DNA from: Viscum album
Taxonomy: Eukaryota > Streptophyta > Magnoliopsida > Santalales > Viscaceae
Assembly (NCBI GenBank): GCA_963277665.1
Contig: OY728153.1
Location: 276,370,250-276,434,249, forward strand
Length of the DNA: 64,000 bases
Direction: 5' to 3'
A model generated the notes under the pieces. It made no database searches. It was not told the DNA's origin and worked only from the letters and a program-made list of their open reading frames with translations. Shown here in pieces: positions 26,590-39,157 of this stretch. Each line of letters starts with the position of its first letter. Position 1 is the first letter of the stretch. The position numbers were made by a program, and so were the translations under genes.

Positions 26590-28059
26590 ATGTTGTTAAT
26601 TATAGAGGTTTATAAAATTTAATAATTTATAATAAACATAAATGAAAAATCACTAAATCTATAATTAGGTAGTATAGGATATTGAAAATATATGGTCAAT
26701 CCAATGAAACGAGGTTGAAGAAAATAATAAATTTAGTAATAATGACCAAATTTTAAAATGATTTGAATAAAATATATTTTAACTACTGAACATGATGATT
26801 TGTGAGATATGGAGAATAAAATCCAAACAAAACACACCAAGTATGGAAGAATTATGTTTGTGTAATTAAGATAGCTGAAAGACCAAAATTATTTTAAATT
26901 TTCATAAAATTCATGTTCAACTAGGACCCTTGGATTGGATGGATACTCTCCCTCTCATTAACCATTCCTTTTCCCAATGGTCATGTTACTTCAATTAATT
27001 AATAAAATATTTGACCTAAAACCATTTTTAAAAATATAATTATTCTTATCAAATGGTCATAGAGAATAAAAAATTATATTTATTTATTTATTTAAAATTA
27101 TATATCCCACACTTCGGCATATAATGGTCATTCATAACAAAATTGAAAGAAAATAATTGGAACAGTTGATGATTAAATGAATAATAAATTTAAAATCAAA
27201 CATGAAAAACAATTATAAAGTAAAATTCAAATTCATGTTATATATTTTGGGAATAATAAAATCACACTTCAAGGTATCTATAAGAGGGAGAGAAAAATAA
27301 ATAAATAAAATAATAATAAAAATTACGGAGTTGGCCTGATGGAGGAATCTATAGGGCATAAAACCACACACCACGTCTGTAATTTAAAGATCCTCCCAAA
27401 TCCTATATTTATAATAAAAATAACCCATAGGTTTCATAAATCCCATAAAGTCCCTAAATGAATATTTTTAGGTCATCTTAGGGGGTTACATGGCATTTTA
27501 ACATGGGACTTAGAAAATATTTGACAAAAATTGGATGTTTCTAGATTCTGTTAGAAGGTCTCATTTAAAGACATGTGGTTTCACACTATTAAAATTCAGG
27601 CTTTAACTACCTATAATAATATTTCACTACCTAGTTATAATCTTAGCTCTGAAAATGAAAACCTTAATATTCATGACATAAAATAGTGTCATGTTGTGAA
27701 TGATTGTGATTTTCTCCAAAATTTCATTTTCTATCTTCTCTTTCTCCCATCATGAAGATCTAATTATTTTAATGTTTTTAATATGGTTTTTGTGATTTTT
27801 TTGATAGTTTTCTAATGTATTTGACTCTATTTCTACAATAATTTTCTATTCTATGTCTCGGACTCAAGCCTAGACTTATTTTACATCATGAAGCATCATT
27901 TTCATCCTAAATTACATATCTTTTTATTATTTTATTCCAAATTAAAATCCAATAGTAACCTATAAAAATGTGAATAAAACATTAAAATTTTTGGAATTAA
28001 CGAAGAATTAAATTAAAAAACAATGAATTTTATATTTAATTATACATGTAGGAAAATCA
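26590..28059 (-). repeat. LTR E1 (3' LTR of E)
   Basis: It aligns with 41,168-42,656 over its length. Shared landmarks are ggatggatactctcc at 26,938 (ggtggatactctctc at 41,520) and ggggttacatggc at 27,481 (gggtgttacatt at 42,070). In element sense it starts tgattttcctac. No coding content is seen. Confidence 0.7.
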
Positions 28060-28082
28060 TCCCTCAAACACTCCCACTCTTA
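28060..28082 (-). other. Possible polypurine tract of E
   Basis: The plus strand has tccctcaaacactcccactc beside the end of LTR E1. In element sense it is a purine-rich run immediately upstream of the 3' LTR. Confidence 0.5.
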
Positions 28083-29079
28083 AACTAATTAGTTTCCTCA
28101 AGAATGGAAATAAAAAAAAAATTATTATGGATGATCATTATACTATTATTAGAATTTAATATCAACAAAATAAATTTATTAAATTAGTAATTAAATCCTC
28201 AAGAATCGCATGAAAAAATTTCAAAAAATACTCATTTTTAAATAGACAAGTTAACACTGTATTGTACTTTTAATATTTTGACATAACAGTGCCTCTTCTT
28301 TTCATCCATTCACATTTTTCAATTGATTTTCAATTTTCATTTCACATTCAATTTACCTATCTTGGAATTATTTTCATTCATCATTCAAGGTACAAATTTA
28401 AATGGAGTTCTTCCCATACCACAAACAATTCTAATTACCATAGGATTTAATATCATAATATTTCTCCACCCAATAAAAACATAATTGAAAAATAATCATG
28501 AGGGGTCCATCATTAGGATAAAAAAACATTCAGGATTTAGGATAGGTGGGAAATGATTTAAAATAATTCAGTATTTAAATGGAGGTTGATCTATGAGTTA
28601 GTTTTCATGATAATCAACAAAAGATCCATGAATATGTTTCACTTAAAAAATTCTATATTCCATTTTCTCAAAACTCAATCAGGGCCAAAAATCAATGTTT
28701 TAGAATAAATTATTAACCCTCATGTTTTTTTAGTATTTTTTAATTTTTTTTTAAAATTTGAGTGTGGAAAACTACCACATTAACCACCCAAACCTAAATG
28801 ATAAAACTTATTAGTCAACTAAATGATGATTTTGGACCCTCCAAGATAGAACCAATTTTTCTATTTTTTTAAAATATTTTTTTTTTCAAGAGGGTGAGAA
28901 ATAAATTACACTAGATATATAATCATGAACCTTTCCAATATACAATTAAAACACACAACAGTTATACATTTTATTATATATATCCAATAAACCATGAAAC
29001 TATCTCCATGGTACAAATTTTTTTTATAATCATGAAAAATACATACAATAGGGTCAAAAAGGATAAAGTAGGTTGGTAA
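28083..29079 (-). other. Interior of E, left of F
   Basis: About 1 kb of AT-rich decayed interior, without a recognisable coding motif on either strand. The frame at 28,906-29,319 crosses into LTR F1 and is not a gene. Confidence 0.45.
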
Positions 29080-31651
29080 TGTCATGACCCATCCACTAGG
29101 CCTCGTTCCGTGACTACCCCAAGCCTGCATTCCATAGGGAAAGGGTTGGTGAGTAGCACCAGAAAGGAATATCCCAAAAGGGAAGGCATTTAATTTAACC
29201 CTATACACACACAGACATGACATAAAACACAAAGAAAACCACAAAGGAGGGAAGGTAGTATAACCACCACAAAGTAACACTACTGAGAGTAAAAGTAAGA
29301 ACTCAAAGTAAAGGGTCAAATATACAATCCCAATAGAAAGAGTTCTATAGAAAAAGTAAAATCAATATCCAAAGATCTTCTACCTTAGAACCTACCTAGA
29401 GGATAGGTACAACTCATCCCTGTGGATTACCACGTCAATCGGTCACCTCCGCGCACCATCTAGCCCTGACTCTCCAATGTTTTAGTCAATCTATCTATCT
29501 CCTGCACATGACACAACATCGTGTGGGAAAATCCCATGCATGGTTTAGTATAAAAATACTCTGTAGGGACCCTGGGACCCCCGATGGTCTCTCATAATCT
29601 CAAAAAGGAAAAACCACAAGGCATGATCTCAATCACAGAGCACAAAGTAAAAGACAACTCACACCAGGTATACAAATTAAAGAATAGGAATAAAGTTGAT
29701 TGTTAATAAAGATAGATCATATTATTCTATTGAAAAGCTTTGTTGGTGGTCTATAAAGGTCCTCTAGGTGCTGACCCATAGAGGATCACTAAGTGCTGAC
29801 CCATATAGTATCGCTATTCTTTCATCACGTCACAACAAGCCATTGGATTCCCTCACATAGAACGTCTGATTTCCGAAGGATCTTATCCTCAAGAAAATGG
29901 TCATATCTTAACCACCATGAATTCCAACTTATAAGAAACCTAAAGGACTATCTTGTTGCAAAGGTACCAATGCTACATAAGGCACGTCAATCAGACGCTT
30001 GGTCTTTAAGATATAAGCAAAAAGGTAAAAAGATCCCGATTGGATTCGAGTCTAATCCAACCTGACCGTACTCCAAATTATGCCAAAATTTATGTGGAGT
30101 ATCTCAAAAGGACCACCTCGTCACGAGGGTCCTCGAACACAAATTGGAAATTCAATCAAACGCCTAGTCTTAAAGTTAAATCCATTTTAGTTAAACAAGC
30201 CGGTTGGGTCTGGGTCTTGTCCGACCTGACCCGAGGGTCCATGGTGGGTCCAGTAAGGGTCAGAACCAACTAGCCCATTGGCTCCGCTAGTCTAGCCTGA
30301 TGGTGGATCTTGCCCATCTGGTGCGTGTCCTGCCTGTTGGGTCCCCAGTTCCGGTGCGAGCTGGCACCGCCCCATCTCCCCAAAATGGCTGGTAGGAGGC
30401 TAGCCATTTGTGCGCTAGCTGAGCGGCCTGAGCGGGCCACTCCTCCTCCATGTGCTGCTGACGGGTGTCACACATTCACCACCACAGCAGCTGCTCCCTA
30501 CCACCATGACGCACTAGCGGGAGCATCTATGGGCCACCAGAGTCACTCTAGTGGTTTGTTCTTGGAACCATTTTCTCATAAGACTTTGGTAGTTTTCCAC
30601 CTTCACTTCGAGCCCCTCTGATTTGCGTTGCTAATAGCTTTATCAGTTGGGTTTATAGAAGGCACATCAAACAAAATCCAAAGAGGGACCAAGCCTTGTA
30701 TGGGTCAGCCCACACCCTTCTTGTTTGCATTTAAGCCTGAAATAATCATAATAGGAATCACACATCTTGAATTAAATCCCATGATATCCCCATAGGAAAA
30801 ATCCTCTTGGAAGATTGAGTGAATCTCAGATCAACTCGTTATTCAGTTCATCTGAGTTCATCGTAAATTTTCATGAATGAGATAATAAAACATCATTCAA
30901 TGAAAATGGATGAAAACCTTTCCTAGATTCAGTTGAATCTATTTCAGATGAGGGAGGAATTCTGCATTCATTGACATTCCACGTTCGTTGGTGTCTGTCG
31001 CCGCAATTCGATCTCCGAATCGGATCGTCCAACGATCGACATTCTTTCTTCGTTTTTCGTGGGAGAGGGATTTTTCCAGTGTGTTCAACATAGTTTTCTA
31101 CTCATTCCATGTTTCTCTCTCCAACGAATTTGAATAAAAAAATCACCATAGCGTTGTTGAGGTAATTATTGTCTCTTGTTAATGAACAATAATTAATGAT
31201 CCATTAGTTAAACCGGCGTTGTAGTTACACATCAAAAGAAACTATTCATTAAATGACTCTAATTTAATGATTGTCGTTATTCTGTGATTTCTCCAACAAT
31301 TGCTTAATGGATGAGGAGGGAAATAAAATAACAAAATATTTATTTAATTATTTTTCTCTAAAAAGTTCAAAATTTAACTTCTTTGTCCGACCCTTTCTGT
31401 TCGAAGTTAATCTTCGCCTGAGCGAATCTCGACGCTGTAAATTCAATGGTGCCCTTATATTTCCAATCCAAGCACCATGTCAAAAGATATAAAAAAACCA
31501 CCTACACGTTCACTTATGTGATCTTAAAAAAATGTTCAAAATTATTTTCTAGTGTCACCGGGCCTTAGAATCATATTTCTTAAAACAACATAGTCTCAAA
31601 ATAATTCTATATATTTCCAAAATAATTATGTGAAATTTATAGGTCCTTACA
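29080..31651 (-). repeat. LTR F1 (3' LTR of element F)
   Basis: It starts tgtcatgacccatcc and ends ggtccttaca. It carries two clear 25-bp units (ggtgctgacccatagagg type) at 29,767-29,816. A relatively GC-rich stretch at about 30,190-30,620 holds only spurious frames on both strands. It aligns with 36,501-39,157. Confidence 0.85.
29767..29816. repeat. 25-bp minisatellite in LTR F1 (two clear units)
   Basis: Units start at 29,767 and 29,792, with the word gtgctgaccca in each. A more degenerate unit may precede at 29,742. LTR F2 has seven units at the same place. Confidence 0.8.
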
Positions 31652-31667
31652 TTCTCCCCGCCTTAGG
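31652..31667 (-). other. Polypurine tract of element F
   Basis: The plus strand reads ttctccccgccttagg next to the ttaca end of LTR F1. In element sense this is a purine-rich run before the 3' LTR. Confidence 0.7.
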
Positions 31668-31689
31668 TATTTACATTCCTAAAAGCCAC

Positions 31690-31880
31690 AAAAAAATCTA
31701 AGAAAAAAATGGGGGTAATGAGGAAAAATATTATCCCCATGCTCCCATGTAATCTTATAGAGGTTCCCATGCTTCAACTGAACTCACACTACAGGAATCA
31801 ACCATCCACAAAGGACCCGATCCTATCGATCTTCTATCTCCATTGGGAACTCCGAAAAAGTCACCACATCATCAATGTCC
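31690..31880 (-). pseudogene. Chromodomain remnant at the 3' end of F pol
   Basis: Minus-strand reading gives a stretch like VQLKHGNLYKITWEHGDNIF. It resembles the C-terminal segment of Tekay-type integrases, where a conserved tryptophan-glutamate motif (TWE) is followed by an acidic run and a YP pair. Stops interrupt it. Chromodomains in this clade are thought to guide integration to heterochromatin. The assignment rests on position and motif only. Confidence 0.6.
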
Positions 31881-32970
31881 AGCTCACCCCAGTCGATGAG
31901 GTGTGACGGGTCATGCACGTATCTTCTCAGCTGTGAAACATAGAAAACATCATGAAATAGGTGCATCTATGGGGGAAGGGATAGACAGTATACCAGCTTT
32001 CCAACTCTGTTGAGAATCTAGAAAGGTCTGACGAACCTCAGAGATAGCTTGCGACCATAACCATATCTCTGCAATCCTCACTGGGTTGAGACCCATAAGA
32101 AGACATGGTCTCCCTCCTTAAACTCCAAGGGTATGCATCTCCTATCATCATAAGACTTATACCAGCTATATGTAGTCTTCTTACACTCATAGATGATCTA
32201 CACTTTCTCAGTGGTAGCCCGTACCCACTCTAGACCCATAAGTGTTGACTCCCCTGGGTCTGTCGAACATAGAGGTGATCTGTATGGTCTCCCTTACATG
32301 ACCTCAAATAGTGCCATGCCAATGGTGGAGTGATAAATTTTGTTGTATAAGAACTCCACTAGTGGAAGGTGGTCCTCCCAAATACGTCCAAAATCAAGGA
32401 CGCAACCATGAATCATGTCCCCAAGTGTCTATATGGTATGCTCTGTCTGACCATCTATCTGAGGGTGAAAGGTGGTGCTCAAGTGTAACTGAGTCTTTAA
32501 TCCCTCCATTAATCCCTTCCACAACCAGGATGTAAAACAATCATAACGACCTGAAATGATCGTCTATGGTATCCCTTGAAGCTGTAATATCTCCTGAACA
32601 TTGAGGCGTCCTAACCCATCTACTGATCCATACTCTTGGATGGGTAGAAAATGGGCCGAGTTGTTGAGTCTGTCAATGATCACCCAGATAGAGTCATGTC
32701 CCCTGGATGTACATGGTAACCCATCCATGAAGTCCATGGATATATTATCCTACATCTATTTTGGTACCTCTAGTGGCTGTGCTAAGCCTTCTAGAACATG
32801 ATTCTTGACCTTTAATTTCTGAAAATTGAGGCATCGTGAGACGAACTCGGCCATTGCTTTCTTCATCCTTGGCCACCAGTACTGATGTCAGAGGTCCTAG
32901 TACATCGTTTCCATACCAGGATTTACGACAAGAGGGGATGTATGGAACTTACTCAATACCTCCTCATATA
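31881..32970 (-). pseudogene. Integrase remnant of F
   Basis: In element sense the HHCC zinc-binding region comes first, at about 32,930-32,800 (HQYWWPRMKKAMAEFVSRC, then NFQKLK where a cysteine is usual). Next is the catalytic core start ISMDFMDGLP with its first aspartate, and SRGHDSIWVIIDRLNN at about 32,740-32,660. Further on is the Ty3/gypsy-typical TFHPQIDGQTEHTI at about 32,480-32,440, then LPLVEFLYNKIYHSTIGMA. The C-terminal GDHVFLWVS and HDVFYVSQLRRYV pieces follow down to about 31,900. Several stops and altered key residues show loss of function. Confidence 0.85.
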
Positions 32971-33099
32971 ATGTCACTCGTACCATGGTGCGTCCTCTAA
33001 AAAGGTTGAAGTGCTACCCAACTTTCAAAAATCCTTCAAGATCCTGTCTTGAGCATATATGAGCACGTCGGGTCTCGTAGTCAACATCGCCAAGCTGTG

Positions 33100-34500
33100 C
33101 CTGCTAAAGTCGCTGAAGGAGTGGGGGAGTGACAGTCATAGACTGGAGGTATGTTGTCCCATTACATTCCATAAAATATATCTGCAACGCAGCTAGCTGC
33201 TCTTTCGCCTCACTCAGTAGCTGAAGACCCAACCTCTTGTTGAGCGTGTCTGCTACTACATTCCCCGTCCCAAGAGTGTAGACTATCTCAATGTCATAGT
33301 CCTGGAAGAACTCCAACCATCGTTGTTGTCTCATGTTCAGGTTCTTCTATGAGAGGATATACCTAAGAATCTTGTGATCAGAGAAGACGATAAACCGTTC
33401 ACCCATCAAGTAGTGCCACCACATCTTCAATGAAAAGACCACTACTACTTACTCCAGGTCATCAGTCATGTAGTTCGGCTCATGTTTCCTAAATTTTTCA
33501 TGAGATTTAGGCGATCACTTCTCTATCCTGCATCAGGACACATCCATGTCTAGTCTTAGATGCGTCACGATAGACTACATACCCAAAACCCTCTTTTAGT
33601 AGCCTCAAGATGGGGGAACTCATCAGTCTCCACCTCAACTCCTAGAAACTATGTTGGAACCTATCCATCCATATGAAGGGTTGTCCCTTTTTTTAAAAGA
33701 TTAAAAGGGTGTTGATACTTTGGAAAATTCAGTTATAAATCTCTGGTAGTACCCAACCAACCCTAATAAAATCCACACCTCAGTCAGGATTTTTGGTGGA
33801 TTCCAAGAAAGCACAACCTCTATCTTCGCCAGATCCACTACAAATCCAGCCTTCGAGATGACATGTCCCAGAAAGTGTGACTTCCAAATCCATAACTAGA
33901 ACTTATAAATCATACCATAAAGCGGGTGCTCTCATCGTCTATCCAGAACTATCTGTAGATGTGTGGCATGATCCTCCTTCGACACCGAGTAAACCAAGAT
34001 GCCATCAATGAAAACCACCACGAAGCGATCGAGGTAAGGTTGGAAGATCATATTCATGAGTCCCAAGAACATTTCTGGGGTGTTGATCATGCCGAAAGAC
34101 TTCACCAATAACTCATAGTGTTCATATGATCATCTGAAGGCTTTCTTCGGTACATCCTCATCCTTCACCAAAAGTTGATGACAACCTGATCTAAGGTCTA
34201 TCATTAAAAACTATCGAGCTCCCTTTAGATAATTGAAGAGATAATTAATTATAAATATGGATAATTATTCTTCACGATCACTTGATTACTGTTCCAATAG
34301 TCTACGCAATGCCTCAAGATCCCATATGACTTCATGGAAAATAATACTAGGGCAGCCCTTGGAGAAACACTGGGTCTTACAAACCCCTTCCTCTACAAGT
34401 CCTCTAACTATAGCCTCAACTCACGAAGCACTGCAGGAGCCATCCGATTTGTTGGTGTAGATATCAGTGAATTGTAGGGTTATAGGTCGATGTAGAAGTC
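33100..34500 (-). pseudogene. Reverse transcriptase and RNase H remnant of F
   Basis: The minus strand shows the reverse transcriptase segment IDLRSGCHQL followed by VKDEDVPKKAF at about 34,215-34,125. The catalytic box region reads [13 protein letters not shown] at about 34,025-33,985. The usual second catalytic aspartate of the IDD box is a glycine, codon at 34,001-34,003. RNase H ends with RQQRWLEFFQDYDIEIVY and NVVADTLNKRL at 33,334-33,225, typical of Ty3/gypsy. Stops and shifts are scattered through the region. Function would have been copying the element RNA to DNA; this copy cannot do so. Confidence 0.88.
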
Positions 34501-34699
34501 TACCTTTTTTCGAGGAGGTAGTCTCAAATCATTTTCAGGAATGACATCTGCATATTGGTCCACCACTATAGGATAAAACAGATACCTCTCATCCACTACA
34601 CTGAGGGTGAGGCTAGCCAACTGATGAGTGATCAGCTTTACATTTCTCTGAGAAAGTACATCCTATACTGTAATGGTTCCCTTCTAGCTGGTGAAGGAA

Positions 34700-35070
34700 A
34701 AAATGGTCCCATACTCACAGACACACTGCACTTTGAGCCTAAAATAGTCATTATGAGCATGGACTATCGATAGCTACTCAATACCCCAGATGACGTCATA
34801 AGGCCTCAATGTTTCTACTAGGAGATCCCAACTGAATCTCTCACCACCTAGAGTAAGCTTAAACTACCAGAACCAGTGTGTAATCATCAATTCCTCTCCC
34901 GTAGGAGTCTCTTATTGTAAGGATCAATCCTATGACTCCACCTGAATCGCCGAGATTTGAACGAGAGCCATGACAAGGAAGGAGTGATTATGACCTGTGT
35001 CTATAATAACTAAAACTAAGGTGTGGCAGACATATATCGTACCTCTAATAATTTCTGAAGCACCATGTTC
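34700..35070 (-). pseudogene. Aspartic protease remnant of F
   Basis: The minus-strand reading EIIRGTIYVCHTLVLVIIDT continues into GHNHSFL. The aspartic protease signature DTG is at 34,993-35,001. The normal next residues (ASH) are replaced, but the family pattern of a beta strand, DTG, and SF is kept. It lies between gag and reverse transcriptase as expected. Confidence 0.75.
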
Positions 35071-35349
35071 ATAGGCCTCCATTGCCTAAAACCGACCCCA
35101 CCTTGGTCTACCTACTCCTAGAGCTTGGGGTGGACCTCCTGGGGGTGGTGGTGGTAGTACCTCGAACCATCATCCACCCCTACCATTCAACCTACTCTCC
35201 TACCACGTCGGCCTCCCTATAGACCTCCTCCCAAGAACCTCTGTCGTTGGTTTGGTGGTACCTCGACCACATGCTAGTCATCCACGCGCAGAGTCATAAA
35301 TTTGCGATCCATTTTCCCCTATCCACTGCAAGAGTGACAAAATTTAGTC

Positions 35350-36150
35350 CTCATACGACCTCCTCTACCTCACGAGCTTCGCACCTCCAACCCATGCATC
35401 GTAGAATTGTCCTCTAGAAGCTATGGACTATTTGGGCCTCTGAATCATCTTCATCCTACCAACTATAGATGACTCGGCCACCTGTCATTTTTTGGAGGCT
35501 CTCACTACTGGTGACTACTCATTTAGGAACATCTCCACTAGTAGGAATCACTCTAGGACAACATCCTGCATCAGAATGTTGAGAGAAATCATTGATGCTC
35601 TGATATCCCATCGGAGACCCTTCTCAATGGTCTGGGCCTTGAATAAAGTGACCCATACCATGTCAATGGAGTATTAGGATAGGTCAGTAAATCTCACTGA
35701 GTACTGGGCCACTGTTTTTCTATTGTACTATAATTGCAGTAGCTCTATAATACACCCTGATTTTAGTCTGGCCGGTATGAACTCTACCCTAAAGAGGCAA
35801 TCTAAGTCCATCCCGGAAATATTTGTCTCCTCATGATTAAAAATCATCAGGATCCACCATATCCCTACTCTACCCTGAATGAGGCAAGATGTTATGATCA
35901 CCATATGGTCTGTTGGTGTCCCAACAAAGAGGAAAAGTCATGCCACAACCTCCAACAATTCCTCAGCTACCTGCAGATTTGTCTCACCTAGAATCCTTAG
36001 GGCCTCTATCTCTGAAACTCGTGCAATGCTCTTAGTCGGTGTTCACATTCTGATGGCGGGGATTATGGTAACTACTGCCCTACATGTGGTGGTTCTACTA
36101 GTACACCACCTGAAGGTGCTATCGTTGTAAGAGGGACCTACACCGACACC
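35350..36150 (-). pseudogene. gag: gag (capsid) remnant of F
   Basis: Minus-strand fragments match the retrotransposon Gag pattern. VGIWWILMIFNHEETNIS (about 35,880-35,830) corresponds to the tryptophan-rich segment. TVAQYSVRFTDLS (about 35,715-35,675), followed after a stop by KAQTIEKGLRWDIRASM, corresponds to the capsid C-terminal half. A zinc knuckle could not be read convincingly downstream. Several stops break the frame. Confidence 0.75.
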
Positions 36151-36486
36151 TCATCGTTCGGTGGACCATCGTCATGATCTCTCACTAGAATCCTGGATGG
36201 CTATTTACATGGAGGAATCTTGTAAACAAGAAGATGTTCCATGGCCAATAAGTTATACATGTTGATCTGACTCAAAAGATATCAAAATGAATACATTTAC
36301 AAACAACATACTATCAGTGTTTTCATGTACCAAGTCGAAAAATAGAATTCATGGTCCTAGTGTATGGATACATTAGCCCCCGCACCAAAACTGGACCCCC
36401 TGAACTGAAAACCAAACCCAAAACACTTAACAATATATCCCCATTGAAAATAAAAACTCTTGGTTCTTTTAGAATGACCAAACACC

Positions 36487-36497
36487 CTCTAATACCA
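36487..36497 (-). other. Primer-binding site of element F
   Basis: In element sense tggtattagag lies three bases inside LTR F2. It is one change away from the common tRNA-Met complement. Confidence 0.75.
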
Positions 36498-36500
36498 CTT

Positions 36501-39157
36501 TGTTATGACCCGTCCCCCAGGTCCCGTTCCCGGACTACCCCATGACTTCCTTCCATCAGCCAAAGGATGGAGACTATAACTGGAACGGTGTATCCAAAAA
36601 AGGGAATATATTCCCTTTAAACTTGTACACACTCATATAGGGCACATTGCACAATTTAAACCCCAAAAGAGAGAAAGTAGTACAACCACCACAACGTAAC
36701 ACTACTGAGGGTAAAAGCTATTACTGAAAGCAAAGGGGCCAGTATACTGGCCCAATAGAAAGAGTAGTAAAAAAAAAGGAAAAAAATCTCCAGAGATCTT
36801 CCACCAAGGATTATACCCGAAGGGTAGGTACATGTCATCACTGCGGCTCACCATGTCAATCAGTCACCTCCATGCACCGTCTAGACATATCTCTTTAAAG
36901 TCTCTGTCAAGTTATATGTCTTCTTCACAAGACACAACAAGGTGCATGAAAAGCCTGTGTAGGGGTGAGTATAACAATACTCAGTGGGAACCGCGAGACC
37001 CCTAAAGGTCTCTCAGAATCTGATAAAGGAAAAAACATAATGCATCATCTCAATCACAGAGCCAAAAGTAAAGGATATCTCACACTAGGTATACAACTAA
37101 AATAACAGAAATAAGGATGAATATTCATATATCTAGATCATCTTATTTTGTCAAGAGGCTTTGCTGCTGGTCCGAACAGGGTCTATTGGTGCTGAACCAC
37201 ATAGGATTGCTTGGTGCTGACCCACAGAGGATCATTAGGTGCTGACCCACAGTGGATCGCTAGGTGCTGACCCACAAAGGCTCCCTAGGTGTTGAACCAC
37301 ATAGGATCTCTTCGTGCTGACCCACATAGGTTCTCTAGTTGCTGAACCATACAAGATCGCTATTTTTTCATCACGTCACAGCCAGCCAGTAGATTCCCTC
37401 ACTAAACACGCTAGATTTCTGGAGGATCTGCTCCTCATGCAACTTGTTGTATCTCAACCACCCTAAATTCCCATTTATAAGTAAACCAAATGAGTATCTT
37501 GTCATAAGGGTCCCAACACGATAGATGGCACATCAATCAGAAGACCTATCTATAAGATGTACGAAACAAGGTAAAAAGGACCCCTTTAGATTCGAGTCTG
37601 ATCCAACCCAGCCTTACACCAATTTATGCCAAAACATTATTGAAATATATCAAAATGAAATCCTCATCTCAAGGGTCATCATGCCACATACATCACATAA
37701 ATAAGACACCTGATCTGTGAGTTATAGCTGTTTTAGTGAAATGGGATGGTCGTGTCTAGTTCCGGTATGGGTCCGACCTATTGGGACCATAGGTCCAGCC
37801 TTGATGCCACGGGTCTGGCCCAGTAGGTGGGTCTAGCTTGCAGGTGGCCCGACTGGCCTTGTGGGGTGTGACCCACCTAAGAAACCTAGCCCACAGGGTG
37901 CGGCCTAGTTTTATGGACTGGACACGGGGTGTCTGATTCTTCCAGCTGGCGGTGCCAGTTGGCACTGCCCCATCTCCCCATAACAGCTGACAGGAGGTTG
38001 GGCGTTTGTGTGCCATCTGAGCGGCCTGAGTGGTCCACTCTTTATCAATGTGGTGCCAACAGGCTTTGCGCCTTCACCATCACCTATGGCCTCAGTTGTT
38101 TGCTACCTTAACTACAAGCCTCTCAGATTTGATTTGCTGACAGGTTGATCGGTTGGCTTCATATAAAGCACATTAACCAAGATTGGCAGATGGGAAAGGC
38201 ATTGTTCAGGTCAGCCCGTGCCCTTTGTGTTAGAATTTAAACCTGGGATAATCTTAATAGGAATCACACAGATTAAATTAAATCCCATTATATCCCCATA
38301 TGAAAAATCCTCCTACATGATCGAATGATTCATGGATCAACCTGTTAGTCAGTTGATCCGCGTTCGTCATAAATTTTCACGAACGAGATTAGAAAACACC
38401 ATTCACTTAGAAATGATAAAACCTATACTTGGATTCAGTTGAATCCATTGTGGATGAGGGAGTAATTCTACGTTTTTTGACATTACATGTTTGTTGGCGT
38501 TCATCGCCTCTGGTCGATCTCCTGATCAGATCCTCCATCGATCGACATTAATTCCCCATTCTTTGTTGGAGAGGGATTTTGATGGCTTGTTCGTCAGAGT
38601 TTTCCCCATGTTCCATCTTCTTCTCACCAACAAATTTGAATAAAAAATTAATAACCACAACATTGTTGAGTTCATTATTACTAATCATTAAAGAACCTTA
38701 ATTAATTAACCATTAATTAAACCGACATTACGGTTACACATGAGAAGAAACAATTAATTAAATGAACCTGATTTAATGATTTTCATTACAAAGTGGTTTC
38801 GCTAACTATCTCTCAATGGTTGAATACAGAAATAAAATAACTCAAATAGTTATTATAATATTTTTTCCTGAAAAGTCCAAAATTTAACTTCTCCATTTGA
38901 CCCTTGTCGGTCGAAGTTAAGATTTTTCTAAGTGAATCCAGTGCTGTGAATTCAAGGTTGCCCTCTAATTTCCAATCTAACCACTTGCTCAAAAGATAGA
39001 AAAATATTCCCAAATGTTCACTTAAGTGAACATAAAAAAAATTCACAATTTTATTCCAGGATCACCAGGACTTGAAATCATTTGTCGTTGAATTTTGGAG
39101 TCTCCGAATAATTCCACATAATTGAAAAAATTTATATGGGATTTATAGGGATTTACA
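36501..39157 (-). repeat. LTR F2 (5' LTR of element F)
   Basis: It starts tgttatgacccgtccc and ends gggatttaca, aligning with F1. It is 85 bp longer than F1, and the expanded 25-bp minisatellite accounts for more than that difference. No triple palindrome modules like those of A-D were found. Confidence 0.85.
37188..37362. repeat. 25-bp minisatellite in LTR F2 (seven units)
   Basis: Units start exactly every 25 bp at 37,188, 37,213, 37,238, 37,263, 37,288, 37,313 and 37,338, each like ggtgctgacccacagagg plus a variable end. LTR F1 keeps only two clear units. Confidence 0.92.

Larger units (their letters stand above)
29080..39157 (-). mobile_element. Element F: decayed Tekay/Del-like Ty3/gypsy chromovirus
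   Basis: A 10.1-kb element with LTRs at 29,080-31,651 and 36,501-39,157. The flanking 5-mers ggtaa (29,075-29,079) and agtaa (39,158-39,162) are a near-perfect target duplication. In element sense the order is primer site (36,487-36,497), gag, protease, reverse transcriptase, RNase H, integrase, chromodomain remnant and polypurine tract (31,652). That order, with integrase after RNase H and a C-terminal chromodomain, defines Ty3/gypsy chromoviruses. All domains are broken by stops and shifts, so F is dead. It is the only element in the window with pol. Confidence 0.9.

Noticed and set aside
30040..30621. Frames in the GC-richer part of LTR F1 (and 37,756-38,111 in F2)
   Set aside because: They lie within LTRs, differ between the two copies, and have no recognisable domain.
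35330..35400. A zinc knuckle in the F gag remnant
   Set aside because: FCHSCSG can be read but the remaining ligands are not in register, so the call is not supported.
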